Origin: Avispirillum sp959601495
GTDB taxonomy: Bacteria; Bacillota; Clostridia; Oscillospirales; CAG-272
DNA: 64,000 nt
Reading direction: 5' to 3'
Assembly (NCBI GenBank): GCA_959601495.1
Contig: CAUGPT010000002.1
Span: 53,771 to 117,770, forward strand
Of the stretch, positions 1 to 8,600 are shown piece after piece (within the stretch, counting starts at the first letter, position 1; each line of letters opens with the position of its first letter). Under the pieces are notes generated by a model. The model did not search any database and had not been told where the DNA came from. It was given only the letters and a program-made list of their open reading frames with translations. A program made the translations under genes and the position numbers.

Positions 1-659
1 CGACAGAGGAGCTGATACGTACAAACTACGCACTTGCGGCGTCAATTGCAAGACGTTTTCAGGGACGCGGCGCAGAATGCGAGGATCTTATCCAAATAGC
101 GCTCATGGGCATGCTCAAGGCGATACGCACATTTGACACATCCCGCGGAACGGCTTTTTCAACATATGCCGTACCTCTTATAATAGGAGAAATACGAAAA
201 TTTCTGCGTGACGACGGACTTATAAAGGTCAGTCGGGAGAACAAGCGCAACTGCGCGATCCTCCTTCGCTGCCGTGAGGAATATATTGAGAAATGCGGAC
301 GTGAGCCTCATATCGAAGAACTGTGCGAAATTACCGGAATTGACAGAGACTCCGTGCGTCAGGCGCTTGACTGCGCGCGGCCCGTTGCTTCCCTGTCCGA
401 GCCGCTTACCGACGACGGTGATTTTACGGTCGAAAACACGCTTGAGGACACACATGCGTCTATCGACTCAGCCGTTGAGAAAATTGCTCTGGGGGACGCT
501 ATAAAGCGCCTCGACGAGCAGTCCCGAAAGATCATTGTACTCAGATACTTCCGTGATATGTCGCAGCAGCAGGTAGCAGATATGCTGGGACTGTCACAGG
601 TCAAGGTCTCACGGGAGGAAAAAAAGATACTGTCCGCCCTGAGGCGTGATATAGTATAA
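1..659 (+). CDS. sigF: Sporulation sigma factor SigF-type (5' end outside window)
   Basis: A sigma-70 family factor whose reading frame is open from the first bases of the window, so the true start lies upstream. Visible parts are region 2 (FSTYAVPLIIGEI, the core-binding and -10 recognition helix), region 3 and a C-terminal region 4 helix-turn-helix (LGLSQVKVSREEKKIL). The DDG followed by KVSR after region 2 resembles SigF more than SigG, which usually has a different residue set there. SigF directs early forespore transcription and is normally held by the anti-sigma factor SpoIIAB; spoIIAA and spoIIAB would be expected just upstream but cannot be seen. SigG is the main alternative. A strong terminator follows the stop codon. 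Confidence 0.78.
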   Translation, partial: TEELIRTNYALAASIARRFQGRGAECEDLIQIALMGMLKAIRTFDTSRGTAFSTYAVPLIIGEIRKFLRDDGLIKVSRENKRNCAILLRCREEYIEKCGREPHIEELCEITGIDRDSVRQALDCARPVASLSEPLTDDGDFTVENTLEDTHASIDSAVEKIALGDAIKRLDEQSRKIIVLRYFRDMSQQQVADMLGLSQVKVSREEKKILSALRRDIV

Positions 660-680
660 ATCTTCTTTAATATTGGTAAA

Positions 681-711
681 ACAAGGCAGCCGTATGGCCG
701 CCTTGTTTTTT
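681..711 (+). terminator. Rho-independent terminator after sigF
   Basis: A seven-base-pair stem (ACAAGGC with GCCTTGT) with a smaller inner GCC/GGC stem is followed by a T-run. It lies 22 bases after the sigF stop and separates sigF from the convergent minus-strand block. Confidence 0.85.
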
Positions 712-734
712 ATCCGTATCGGAAACCGCTTGGG

Positions 735-2744
735 CTAATCCTCCTTTTCGGAGCTGTTTATGGGCACGTCGGACCCGGGCGCCTCGTGATATACATACAC
801 CTTTGTGCTGCCCAGATCCACAAAGTCGTTTGTGATCTGATGAACGGTAATCACGTCGCCGTCCTCAACAGAGGTGTCCTCAAGCAGAAGAACTCCGTCC
901 GAAACATAGACCGTATTCTGCTTTGAGCCGTTGATCTTTACCCTGCTGCTGCGGGTAAAGCGGCTGCCGATAACATAAACATCGTCACCGATAACATTTA
1001 TGCCGTCAATGGTTATATCATATATACCCATGCGCATGTCCGGCGATGTGTATCCGCCGCTCTCTCCGAGAGAAAGGCTTTTGCCGTAAAGCATATCATA
1101 TTCAAGCTTTTCAAGTGCGTTCTGATAGTCGTCGTTTTTGTTGTAGTTCTGGTGCAACTTTGTGATTATACCGTTGTTGATGCCGAGTTTTGAGAGTGCA
1201 TACGAATAAAGCTGATATGCCTCCAGATCGTGCCTCTCGCCTTTGGAATCAAGCTCAAAGTTTGCCCACATTACGTACTCCGTCGCATGCTTGTCCCCGA
1301 TCGAAATATCGTCAAGTGTGTAGTCAAGGCTTGGCTGATGGTCGCCGTAGGCAATGACTATGCACTTCTCATCATAGGCGGAAAGTCTGTCTATAAGGCG
1401 CGCGAGAAAATCGTCGGTCTCCCAAAGCTGATAGGCATAATATTCAAGCTGATGTTTGAATGCATCACTGTAATCCTTGTCAAATTCAGCTTTAATAAGC
1501 TTTTCGCCCTCCACAGGCTCCGTGGGATACTTGCCGTGTCCCTGGACAGTGACGGCAAATACAAAATCCTTTGTATCGGTAGAATCAAGCGCGTCGATTA
1601 TCTGATCTTCAAGCACATAGTCCTTAACCCAGCCCATGGGATTCGTTTCGTAGCCGTACATATATTCCACAGGAGTAAACGTATCAAAGCCTATGTTCTT
1701 ATAAGCTGTATTTCTGTTATAGAACGTACCGGTGTGGTTGTGGAATGCATGGGCGCTGTATCCTATCTCACGCAGATCGTAGCAGATCGTTTCGCAGTTT
1801 TTTGACTGCAAAATGGTCTTGTACGGATACTCTCCCGTGCCGAAGTAGTCAAGGCACATACCCGTCAGCACTTCAAACTCTGTATTCGCCGTGCCGCTGC
1901 CCACGCCGGGTACATACAGTTTTCCGCTGAGCCACTCCTCTTTTAGCTTTGTAAAGGTAGGAACGGGGTCTTTTTCAAACTTTGCATGATTAAAATATGC
2001 GGGGTCGAGAAAAGACTCAAGCTGTATCATAATGACATTTGCTTTTGTCTCAGGCTTGTCGCTCTTATCGCTGCCAAGAGACTCGATAATCTCATCGATC
2101 GTATACTCGTTGTAGTCCTTCGGCTCGGAAATGCCGCGGTCGAAAATACTGCGGGCAAAGCAGTATGTAAAGCCGTAGGTGTCGTAGGCGTCGTTTTTAT
2201 CTTCAAAGCTGCGAGGAATGACACCGAAAGCGGAATAGCATATAAGAGTCGCGGCACAGACCGCGACCGCGACAGCCGAGAATACAGCGCTCGGTACCGC
2301 GGAAACTTTTGATTTGGGCGACTTTATGCACAGAAAGACTATGCCCGCTATCGCCGAGGCTATACCGACGGCGATAAGTATTATCTCAAAAGTGTTGAGA
2401 TACACGTTGACGATCGAAATTCCTGTTCTGAGTATTGAAATATCGACAGCCTCAAAAGGAGCGGTGCGTGTGAACAGAAGCACAAAATTCACAAAACCCA
2501 GAACAAAGAAAACGAACAGCACCATAAACTGCGCGAACAGTCTTTTGGGCGCAAAATACGTCAGCGACATTGCCGCGTATATAATTATAAAATTCAGAAA
2601 GAAAAACTGAGGATGGAGCGCGAGAAATTTGAACCCGCCCAACACGTCATGACGGGACAGCGACTCAACGAGTATCGTCATTGCAAAAGCCGCGACGGCG
2701 GAAAACACCGGCGGCTTGAAAAAGACTTTTTTCAGAGAATTCAC
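735..2744 (-). CDS. LTA-synthase-like membrane sulfatase with C-terminal beta domain
   Basis: 669 residues. About five N-terminal membrane helices (roughly residues 10-180) precede an extracellular alkaline-phosphatase-fold sulfatase domain. The LtaS-type metal and nucleophile residues are recognisable: Glu243 in QLESF and the catalytic Thr285 in GSGTANTEF, with a late YGDHQ metal motif. Family members transfer glycerol phosphate from phosphatidylglycerol to lipoteichoic acid or act as related phosphotransferases on the outer membrane face. The last ~100 residues form an extra beta-rich, IPT/TIG-like domain that standard LtaS lacks and may bind the wall. It is eight bases downstream of the MFS gene, whose end carries its AAAGGAG ribosome binding site, so the two are likely co-transcribed. 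The exact polymer made is unknown. Confidence 0.85.
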   Translation of the reverse strand: MNSLKKVFFKPPVFSAVAAFAMTILVESLSRHDVLGGFKFLALHPQFFFLNFIIIYAAMSLTYFAPKRLFAQFMVLFVFFVLGFVNFVLLFTRTAPFEAVDISILRTGISIVNVYLNTFEIILIAVGIASAIAGIVFLCIKSPKSKVSAVPSAVFSAVAVAVCAATLICYSAFGVIPRSFEDKNDAYDTYGFTYCFARSIFDRGISEPKDYNEYTIDEIIESLGSDKSDKPETKANVIMIQLESFLDPAYFNHAKFEKDPVPTFTKLKEEWLSGKLYVPGVGSGTANTEFEVLTGMCLDYFGTGEYPYKTILQSKNCETICYDLREIGYSAHAFHNHTGTFYNRNTAYKNIGFDTFTPVEYMYGYETNPMGWVKDYVLEDQIIDALDSTDTKDFVFAVTVQGHGKYPTEPVEGEKLIKAEFDKDYSDAFKHQLEYYAYQLWETDDFLARLIDRLSAYDEKCIVIAYGDHQPSLDYTLDDISIGDKHATEYVMWANFELDSKGERHDLEAYQLYSYALSKLGINNGIITKLHQNYNKNDDYQNALEKLEYDMLYGKSLSLGESGGYTSPDMRMGIYDITIDGINVIGDDVYVIGSRFTRSSRVKINGSKQNTVYVSDGVLLLEDTSVEDGDVITVHQITNDFVDLGSTKVYVYHEAPGSDVPINSSEKED

Positions 2745-2752
2745 GTTAATTA

Positions 2753-4015
2753 TTACAACTCCTTTTTGTTTTCAAACCCCTTTTTGCAAAGAACGGCAAC
2801 ACCGCACAGCATAAGCGCGGGGAAAACGGCAGCGGCAAGAAAGCCTGCACGCAGTCCCAGCTGCTCGGCGTTCATGGAGAGGCTGTCGGCAAAGGCTGCG
2901 ACCCACGGAACGTCACTTGCAACGTCGCACACCGTGTCGGACGCTACCCCTGCAAGATAAGGTCCCAGTGAGCAGCCCACATCGCCGCCGAGTGCAAGCA
3001 TTGCAAACATGGATGCTCCCGCAAGCGGAAACTTGTTTGAGCAAAGGGTGAGCATACCTGGCCACATGATGCTGACGCCGAGACCCGCCGCACCGCAGGC
3101 AATAAGAGATACTATGGGAACGGGCACAAACACGCACACGGCGTAGCACGCAAGCGTGAATGCGGAAAGCGCGAGCAGCAGCTTTGAAAGCGAGAGCTTC
3201 TTTCCCCAAAGGCCGTGAGCGGTACGTCCGATGCCCATCATTACGGCAAACATACAGGGGCCGAGAATATCTCCCAGCACTTTTGTGACACCGAGACCTT
3301 TTTCCGCAAACATGGATGCCCACTGCGCCATTGCCTGCTCAGAGGCGCCCGCACATATCATAAGTATAAACGCAACAACGAATACGGGCTGCCTGAGCAT
3401 TCCGATAACGCTGTGCCCTTCTTCATGCACAGTCATATCGGCAAGAGGTACTCTTGTAAATGCAATGGTATTGCACAGCGGTATGAGCGCCCAGAACAGA
3501 GGCAGGACATACCATGCTCCGCCGCCGACAATGCGCAGAAGCAGCGTTGATATAAGTATAACTCCCGCCTGCCCCCAGGAATAAAAGGAGTGCATAAGCG
3601 TCATGGCGTTGCCGCCGGAGGACGTATCCTGCGGGAGAGCCTCAATAAGCGGGCTGAGGACCACCTCGGACAGTCCACTGCCTGAGGAATATACCAAAAC
3701 CGATATAAGAATGCCTACCTGCGGCAGCATAACATACGGCGCAAACGACAGCATGACAAGCCCCAAAAGCGAGCAAAGCTGGCTCGCCACGGCAAGAAGC
3801 CTGTAGCTGACCTTCTCAACGAACTTTACTGCAAGCGCGTCTATTGCTATCTGTATCAAAAACGTGATAAGCGTCAGCGACGCTATGTATCCGAGAGAAA
3901 CGTCAAATTTTGTCTGAAACGTAACAAATAGAAGCGGTGCAAGGTTTACGGTTATGGCCTGCGTTACATATCCGGTATAGCAGGCAATACGGGTCTTTCT
4001 GAAATCTGAATGCAT
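2753..4015 (-). CDS. MFS transporter, sugar/fucose-permease-like
   Basis: 420 residues with about 12 hydrophobic segments and no signal peptide. It has the two-bundle layout of the major facilitator superfamily, and glycine-rich segments in both halves recall the FucP/sugar-permease-type families. The substrate cannot be told from sequence. It sits between a membrane microprotein gene and the LTA-synthase-like gene on the same strand, with short spacers, so it may share their transcript. Whether it supplies envelope precursors or is simply a neighbour is not resolvable here. Confidence 0.75.
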   Translation of the reverse strand: MHSDFRKTRIACYTGYVTQAITVNLAPLLFVTFQTKFDVSLGYIASLTLITFLIQIAIDALAVKFVEKVSYRLLAVASQLCSLLGLVMLSFAPYVMLPQVGILISVLVYSSGSGLSEVVLSPLIEALPQDTSSGGNAMTLMHSFYSWGQAGVILISTLLLRIVGGGAWYVLPLFWALIPLCNTIAFTRVPLADMTVHEEGHSVIGMLRQPVFVVAFILMICAGASEQAMAQWASMFAEKGLGVTKVLGDILGPCMFAVMMGIGRTAHGLWGKKLSLSKLLLALSAFTLACYAVCVFVPVPIVSLIACGAAGLGVSIMWPGMLTLCSNKFPLAGASMFAMLALGGDVGCSLGPYLAGVASDTVCDVASDVPWVAAFADSLSMNAEQLGLRAGFLAAAVFPALMLCGVAVLCKKGFENKKEL

Positions 4016-4034
4016 AAATGAACTCCGTTGGGAA

Positions 4035-4136
4035 TCACAAAACTTGAATAAGCACGGCGGCGCCGCCGAGAACCATCAGCGCCGCAAGTATTACGGCAAT
4101 GACGCGGACGACGACCTTTCTTGTTTTCTCTGACAT
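4035..4136 (-). CDS. Small single-helix membrane protein, Prli42-like
   Basis: A 33-residue frame that starts MSEKTRKVVV and continues into one hydrophobic helix ending IQVL. A clean AAAGGAG lies nine bases before the ATG, which supports real translation. The charged Lys/Arg/Val start followed by one helix resembles the Prli42/YqzL-like stressosome-associated microproteins of Firmicutes, but a match of this length is weak evidence. It lies between the topoisomerase gene and the MFS gene on the same strand, 34 bases after the topoisomerase stop. Function is not assigned; the coding call rests on the ribosome binding site and the membrane-helix composition. Confidence 0.6.
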   Translation of the reverse strand: MSEKTRKVVVRVIAVILAALMVLGGAAVLIQVL

Positions 4137-4170
4137 TATATGCAGGCTCCTTTCGCCTTGATTTTTACCG

Positions 4171-6405
4171 TCACTCTATGGTCATCTGCATTTCGCCCAC
4201 ATCCGGTATCAGCAGCGGAGAGCCGAGAGCTGGTATTTTAATTTTGCGGCATTTCTGCGCGTCGGGATACTTCGCGACAGCTTCTCCCGCAAGCGCCTCA
4301 ACTACCTGCTGCTTCTTCTTTAGCTGATACAGTATGACGCCCGATGCGGTTCTCGTCGTCTTTTCGGGAATGAGCGAGGATTTTATAAGTATAGCCTTGC
4401 CTGCGTCCGAAATTATGAGAACCTCTGTTGTTTCTTTTTCGTAAATCGCCGCGACAAGAGGAGAGGCGGCGGAATACGCGCCTGTCAGTCTGCGCCTGTT
4501 AGACTTCGTTTCGTAGGCGCTGAGCGGCACACGCACGCCTTTGCCGTTTTTGAAAATAAATATCATATGGGCTGCGGCAAAGCTTTCGTCGGTGACTTTG
4601 AGCATCACGGGCTTTTCGCCCTCGTCAAAGCCGAGCTTTGACGGCAGATAGTCGCCGAGCGCGGACGCCTTGCATGGCTCGAAATCCGCGATTTTAGCTT
4701 TGTAAGCCTGGCACTTATCGGTAAACACGATAAAGTCGTCGCGGTTTTCGCAGTCCTCCGAGCAAACTATCTCGTCGCCGTCCTTGAGTCTGTGCTCGTC
4801 GTTTCCTCTGAGCGACTGCTGAGTTACCTTTTTGAAATAGCCGTCTCTTGTGAGAACGATGCGGCAGCCGTAGTTTTCAACCGTCTCTATCTCCTCTTCC
4901 TCGGGCATATCCTCGGTGTAGATTATCTGAGTTTTGCGCGGCTTTGCGTACTTTTTCTTTATCTGCAGAAGCTGCTCGGCTATAACGCCCTTGAGCTTTA
5001 TCTCATCGGCGAGAATTTCTTCGATGCGCTTTATATCAGCCTGCAGATTTTCAATTTCGTGAACTCTGTTAATGAGATACTCGTGGTTCAGATGTCTCAG
5101 TTTTATCTCGGCTATGTATTCAGCCTGCACCTGATCTATGGAGAAGCCATCCATAAGGTTTTTGACAACGTCGCTTTCCTTTTCGGTCTCTCTGATAATT
5201 TTTATTGCTTTGTCAATGTCAAGAAGTATTTTTGAAAGCGCCTTGAGAAGATGCAATTTGTCCTTCTTTTTGCCGAGATCAAAGCGCATTTCTCTTGAAA
5301 GGCACGAAACGCGGAATTTTATCCACTCCTCCAGTATTCCCTTTACACCGAGAAGGCGCGGGGTGGAGTCTATAAGTACGTTGAAATTGCAGCTGAACTC
5401 ATCCTGCAGCGGCGTCTGACGGTAAAGACGCGTCATGAGCTTGTCGGGGTCGGTCCCGCGCGCAAGATCGAGCGTCAGTTTAAAGCCGTTCAGGTCGATC
5501 TCGTCGCGGACGTCCTTTATCTCTTTAAGCTTGCCCTCTTTTATCATGTCCACAAGCTTTTTCATTATAGCTTCAATGGACGTTGAATACGGTATCTGGA
5601 TTATATCGATGCAGTTGTTTTCTTTATCGTAGGAATACCGTGCGCGCAGCTTTATACTGCCGTGACCCGTCTCGAATATCTCCCTCATCTGATCGCGGTC
5701 GTACAAAAGCATTGCCCCGCCTGAAAAATCGGGAGCTTTTATGTGCGTCATCAGCTTCTCTGTAGTTATATTGGGATTTTTGAGAAGAGCCACGGTCCCG
5801 TCGCAGACCTCAGAAAGGTTAAAGGAGCAGATGTTTGACGCCATGCCGACAGCGATACCCATGTTTGGAGACACAAGTATATTGGGGAATGTTGTGGGAA
5901 GCAGCACCGGCTCCGTCGTGGTGTTGTCATAGTTCGGCACCATATCGACGGCGTCCTTGTCGATGCCCGAGAAAAGCTCATTGCATATGGGATCGAGCTT
6001 TGCCTCGGTATAACGGGATGCCGCATACGCCATGTCGCGGCTGTACTGCTTGCCGAAGGATCCCTTTGAGTCTATAAACGGGTGCAGCAGCGCCTCGTTG
6101 CCGCGGGTAAGACGCACCATGGTCTCGTAAATGGACGCGTCGCCGTGGGGATTGAGGTGCATGGTAGCGCCGACAATATTCGCGCTTTTTGTCCTCGCGC
6201 CTGTGAGAAGCCCCATATCGTACATGGTATAAAGTAGCTTTCTGTGAGAGGGTTTGAAGCCGTCTATCTCGGGGATCGCGCGGGAAATAATTACGCTCAT
6301 GGCGTAGGGCATATAGTTTGTCTCTATTGTTTCCGTAATAGGCTGGTCAAGTATCTCCGCCTCGGTGTAAACCTCGGGTTCGGTATTTTTCTTTTTTCTT
6401 GCCAT
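4171..6405 (-). CDS. Type II topoisomerase subunit A (GyrA/ParC family, ParC-like)
   Basis: 744 residues. The N-terminal breakage-reunion domain carries the active-site tyrosine at about residue 132 in AASRYTEAKL, the quinolone-region segment GDASIYETMVRL, a long coiled-coil middle and a short C-terminal beta-pinwheel. Subunit A cuts and rejoins both DNA strands and works with an ATPase subunit B. The C-terminal domain lacks the QRRGG(K/R)G GyrA box needed for negative supercoiling, and the protein is shorter than typical GyrA, which points to a topoisomerase IV-like or clostridial second-copy enzyme. No parE/gyrB-type gene lies beside it in this window. It is the last large gene before the microprotein and MFS genes. 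Confidence 0.88.
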   Translation of the reverse strand: MARKKKNTEPEVYTEAEILDQPITETIETNYMPYAMSVIISRAIPEIDGFKPSHRKLLYTMYDMGLLTGARTKSANIVGATMHLNPHGDASIYETMVRLTRGNEALLHPFIDSKGSFGKQYSRDMAYAASRYTEAKLDPICNELFSGIDKDAVDMVPNYDNTTTEPVLLPTTFPNILVSPNMGIAVGMASNICSFNLSEVCDGTVALLKNPNITTEKLMTHIKAPDFSGGAMLLYDRDQMREIFETGHGSIKLRARYSYDKENNCIDIIQIPYSTSIEAIMKKLVDMIKEGKLKEIKDVRDEIDLNGFKLTLDLARGTDPDKLMTRLYRQTPLQDEFSCNFNVLIDSTPRLLGVKGILEEWIKFRVSCLSREMRFDLGKKKDKLHLLKALSKILLDIDKAIKIIRETEKESDVVKNLMDGFSIDQVQAEYIAEIKLRHLNHEYLINRVHEIENLQADIKRIEEILADEIKLKGVIAEQLLQIKKKYAKPRKTQIIYTEDMPEEEEIETVENYGCRIVLTRDGYFKKVTQQSLRGNDEHRLKDGDEIVCSEDCENRDDFIVFTDKCQAYKAKIADFEPCKASALGDYLPSKLGFDEGEKPVMLKVTDESFAAAHMIFIFKNGKGVRVPLSAYETKSNRRRLTGAYSAASPLVAAIYEKETTEVLIISDAGKAILIKSSLIPEKTTRTASGVILYQLKKKQQVVEALAGEAVAKYPDAQKCRKIKIPALGSPLLIPDVGEMQMTIE

Positions 6406-6452
6406 TATTATAAACGTCCCTTTCCTGTCGGTATATCTTTATGTACAATCGC

Positions 6453-7481
6453 TCAAAGCTTTATGACCTCGCATCCGGCGGCTCTGATGATTCTGTTGTA
6501 AAGCGCCAGAAACTCGTCGGTCTGCGGCGGCAGATGCGCGTATATAACGTCCGCATCCAGCGCGTCGGTGTCACGCAGAAGCGAAAACAGGCGCTTCATC
6601 TGAGTATGAGCGTCGCCCTCGTCACCTATATCAAGAACGACGGCATTTGCAAAGTCCCCGCCCTGCCCCGAATACGAAAGAACAACGCAGCGCCGACTGT
6701 CGGCGTTTACATACTTTGCAAAGCTTTCTCTGTCGCCGTCGAGCAGTATAAGCTCGGAGGCGGGCGCGTAATGCTTGTATTTCATGCCGGGGGACTGGGG
6801 TCTGTCGCCTGCCGCCGACGGATCGGTGACGGCGCGGGCAACGCGCACGTTTTTAACGACCGTGCAAAGCTCTCTGGGGATTATCTCGCCCGGGCGCAGC
6901 ACAGTGCAGCCCATGCCGTCCGCGTCAAGGCTTATAACGGTGGATTCCACGCCGATGTCGCATTCACCGCCGTCAAGTATCATGTCTATCCGCCCGTCCA
7001 TATCATGCAGAACGTGCTGCGCGGATGTGGGCGAGGGTGCGCCGGATATATTGGCGCTCGGCGCTGCTATGGGAACGCCTGCCGCGCGGATAAGCGCGTT
7101 TGCGACGGGATTTGACGGGCAGCGAACCGCCACAGTATCAAGTCCCCCCGTGACGGAATACGGCACGGCTTCCTTTTTGGGAAGAATTATCGTAAGGGGA
7201 CCGGGCGCAAATTTTTCGCACAGCTTACGGTACGTTTCGTTTGTATAAGCGAAGCTCTCCGCTTCGGCGGGGTCGGCTACATGAACTATCAGCGGGTTAT
7301 CTCCCGGGCGGCCTTTGGCTGCGAATATTTTCTCGGCAGCCGTCGGGTCAAGGGCGTTGCCGCCGAGACCGTACACGGTCTCGGTGGGAAAAGCCACCAG
7401 CCCGCCGCGGCGTATTATCTCTCCCGCGCGGCTGAGCGCTTCCGCACTGTCGGGAGTTACCTTTATATATTCGGTTTTCAC
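6453..7481 (-). CDS. ywlC: L-threonylcarbamoyladenylate synthase (Sua5 type)
   Basis: 342 residues. The N-terminal YrdC domain (about 1-205) contains the KGRPGDNPL and APSANISG segments that bind ATP and threonine; a PQSPGMKYKHYAP linker leads into the C-terminal Sua5 domain (about 225-342). The enzyme makes threonylcarbamoyl-AMP, the donor for the t6A37 modification of ANN-decoding tRNAs, which TsaD then transfers. Its ATG overlaps the prfA stop as ATGA, so it is translationally coupled to prfA, as in many Firmicutes. A TsaD/Kae1-like paralogue occurs in the nusB operon of this window, but canonical TsaD partners are not seen. Confidence 0.93.
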   Translation of the reverse strand: MKTEYIKVTPDSAEALSRAGEIIRRGGLVAFPTETVYGLGGNALDPTAAEKIFAAKGRPGDNPLIVHVADPAEAESFAYTNETYRKLCEKFAPGPLTIILPKKEAVPYSVTGGLDTVAVRCPSNPVANALIRAAGVPIAAPSANISGAPSPTSAQHVLHDMDGRIDMILDGGECDIGVESTVISLDADGMGCTVLRPGEIIPRELCTVVKNVRVARAVTDPSAAGDRPQSPGMKYKHYAPASELILLDGDRESFAKYVNADSRRCVVLSYSGQGGDFANAVVLDIGDEGDAHTQMKRLFSLLRDTDALDADVIYAHLPPQTDEFLALYNRIIRAAGCEVIKL

Positions 7482-8551
7482 AGTCCCTCACCGCCTCTCA
7501 GCTTTTCCGCTGTATCCGCCGCGCTCAGCGCGTCGATAAGCTCGTCAAGATCGCCGTTGACAACGCTGTCAAGCGTATACAGCGTAAGACCTATACGGTG
7601 ATCGGAAACGCGTCCCTCGCGGAAATTATAAGTTCTTATGCGCTCGCTGCGGTCACCCGTGCCTACCTGACTGCGGCGCTCACCCGCTATTTTATCATTC
7701 TGCTCGCGCTGCTTCATGTCGTAAAGCTTCGCTTTCAGAATTTTCAGCGCCTTGTCCTTATTTTTGAACTGGCTGCGCTCGTCCTGACACTCAACTACGA
7801 TGCCCGTGGGCTTATGCAGTATGCGTATCGCCGATTCGGTCTTGTTAATATGCTGACCGCCCGCGCCGCTTGATTTGCAGGTATCAATTTCAAGATCCTT
7901 CGGGTCAAGCTCAACGGTGACGTCTTCGACCTCGGGCAAAACGGCAACGGTCGCCGTAGAGGTCTGTATCCTGCCGGAGGACTCGGTTTCGGGAACTCTC
8001 TGAACTCTGTGCACGCCGGACTCATATTTAAAGCGCGAATATGCGCCCGCGCCCGAAACGGTGAAAGTTATCTCCTTATATCCGCCGAGCTCCGTCTCGT
8101 TCTGAGACATTACCTCCGTTTTGAAGCCCCTGCGGTCGGCATACATGGTGTACATACGGAAAAGCACCGCCGCAAACAGCGCAGCTTCTTCCCCGCCCGC
8201 GCCGGCGCGTATCTCAACGACGACGTCCTTATCATCGTTGGGGTCTTTGGGCAAAAGAAGCAGTTTCAACTTGTGCTCGCTGTCTCTGAGGCTGTCACGC
8301 AGAAGATAGTATTCTTCCTCCGCCATTTGGCGCATATCGGGGTCTGTTTCCGTCTCCATAAGCTGCGCAGCGTCGCTCATCTCACCGCTCAGGCGCTCAT
8401 ACTCCGAGAACTCCTCCATAAGAGGAGTAAGCTCCTTGTACTCGCGCATGAGAGAAGTATACCTGGCGTTATCGGAAATTACGGCGGGGTCGGAGAGAGA
8501 GGCTTCGATCCCTTTATATTTTTCTTTTACTTTCTGCAGTTTTTCTATCAT
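7478..8551 (-). CDS. prfA: Peptide chain release factor 1
   Basis: 357 residues, the usual RF1 length. It contains the universal GGQ motif within SGAGGQHINKTESA, which triggers peptidyl-tRNA hydrolysis, and the N-terminal helical domain plus codon-recognition domain of RF1 for UAA and UAG. An AAGGAA ribosome binding site precedes the ATG. It overlaps the downstream sua5 gene by four bases. The prmC methyltransferase gene that often follows prfA is not present here, so GGQ methylation must be encoded elsewhere if it occurs. Confidence 0.97.
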   Translation of the reverse strand: MIEKLQKVKEKYKGIEASLSDPAVISDNARYTSLMREYKELTPLMEEFSEYERLSGEMSDAAQLMETETDPDMRQMAEEEYYLLRDSLRDSEHKLKLLLLPKDPNDDKDVVVEIRAGAGGEEAALFAAVLFRMYTMYADRRGFKTEVMSQNETELGGYKEITFTVSGAGAYSRFKYESGVHRVQRVPETESSGRIQTSTATVAVLPEVEDVTVELDPKDLEIDTCKSSGAGGQHINKTESAIRILHKPTGIVVECQDERSQFKNKDKALKILKAKLYDMKQREQNDKIAGERRSQVGTGDRSERIRTYNFREGRVSDHRIGLTLYTLDSVVNGDLDELIDALSAADTAEKLRGGEGL

Positions 8552-8600
8552 GTCATGTTCCTTTTTACAAGATTTCGCCAGTCAGATATCCGACTCTTAG

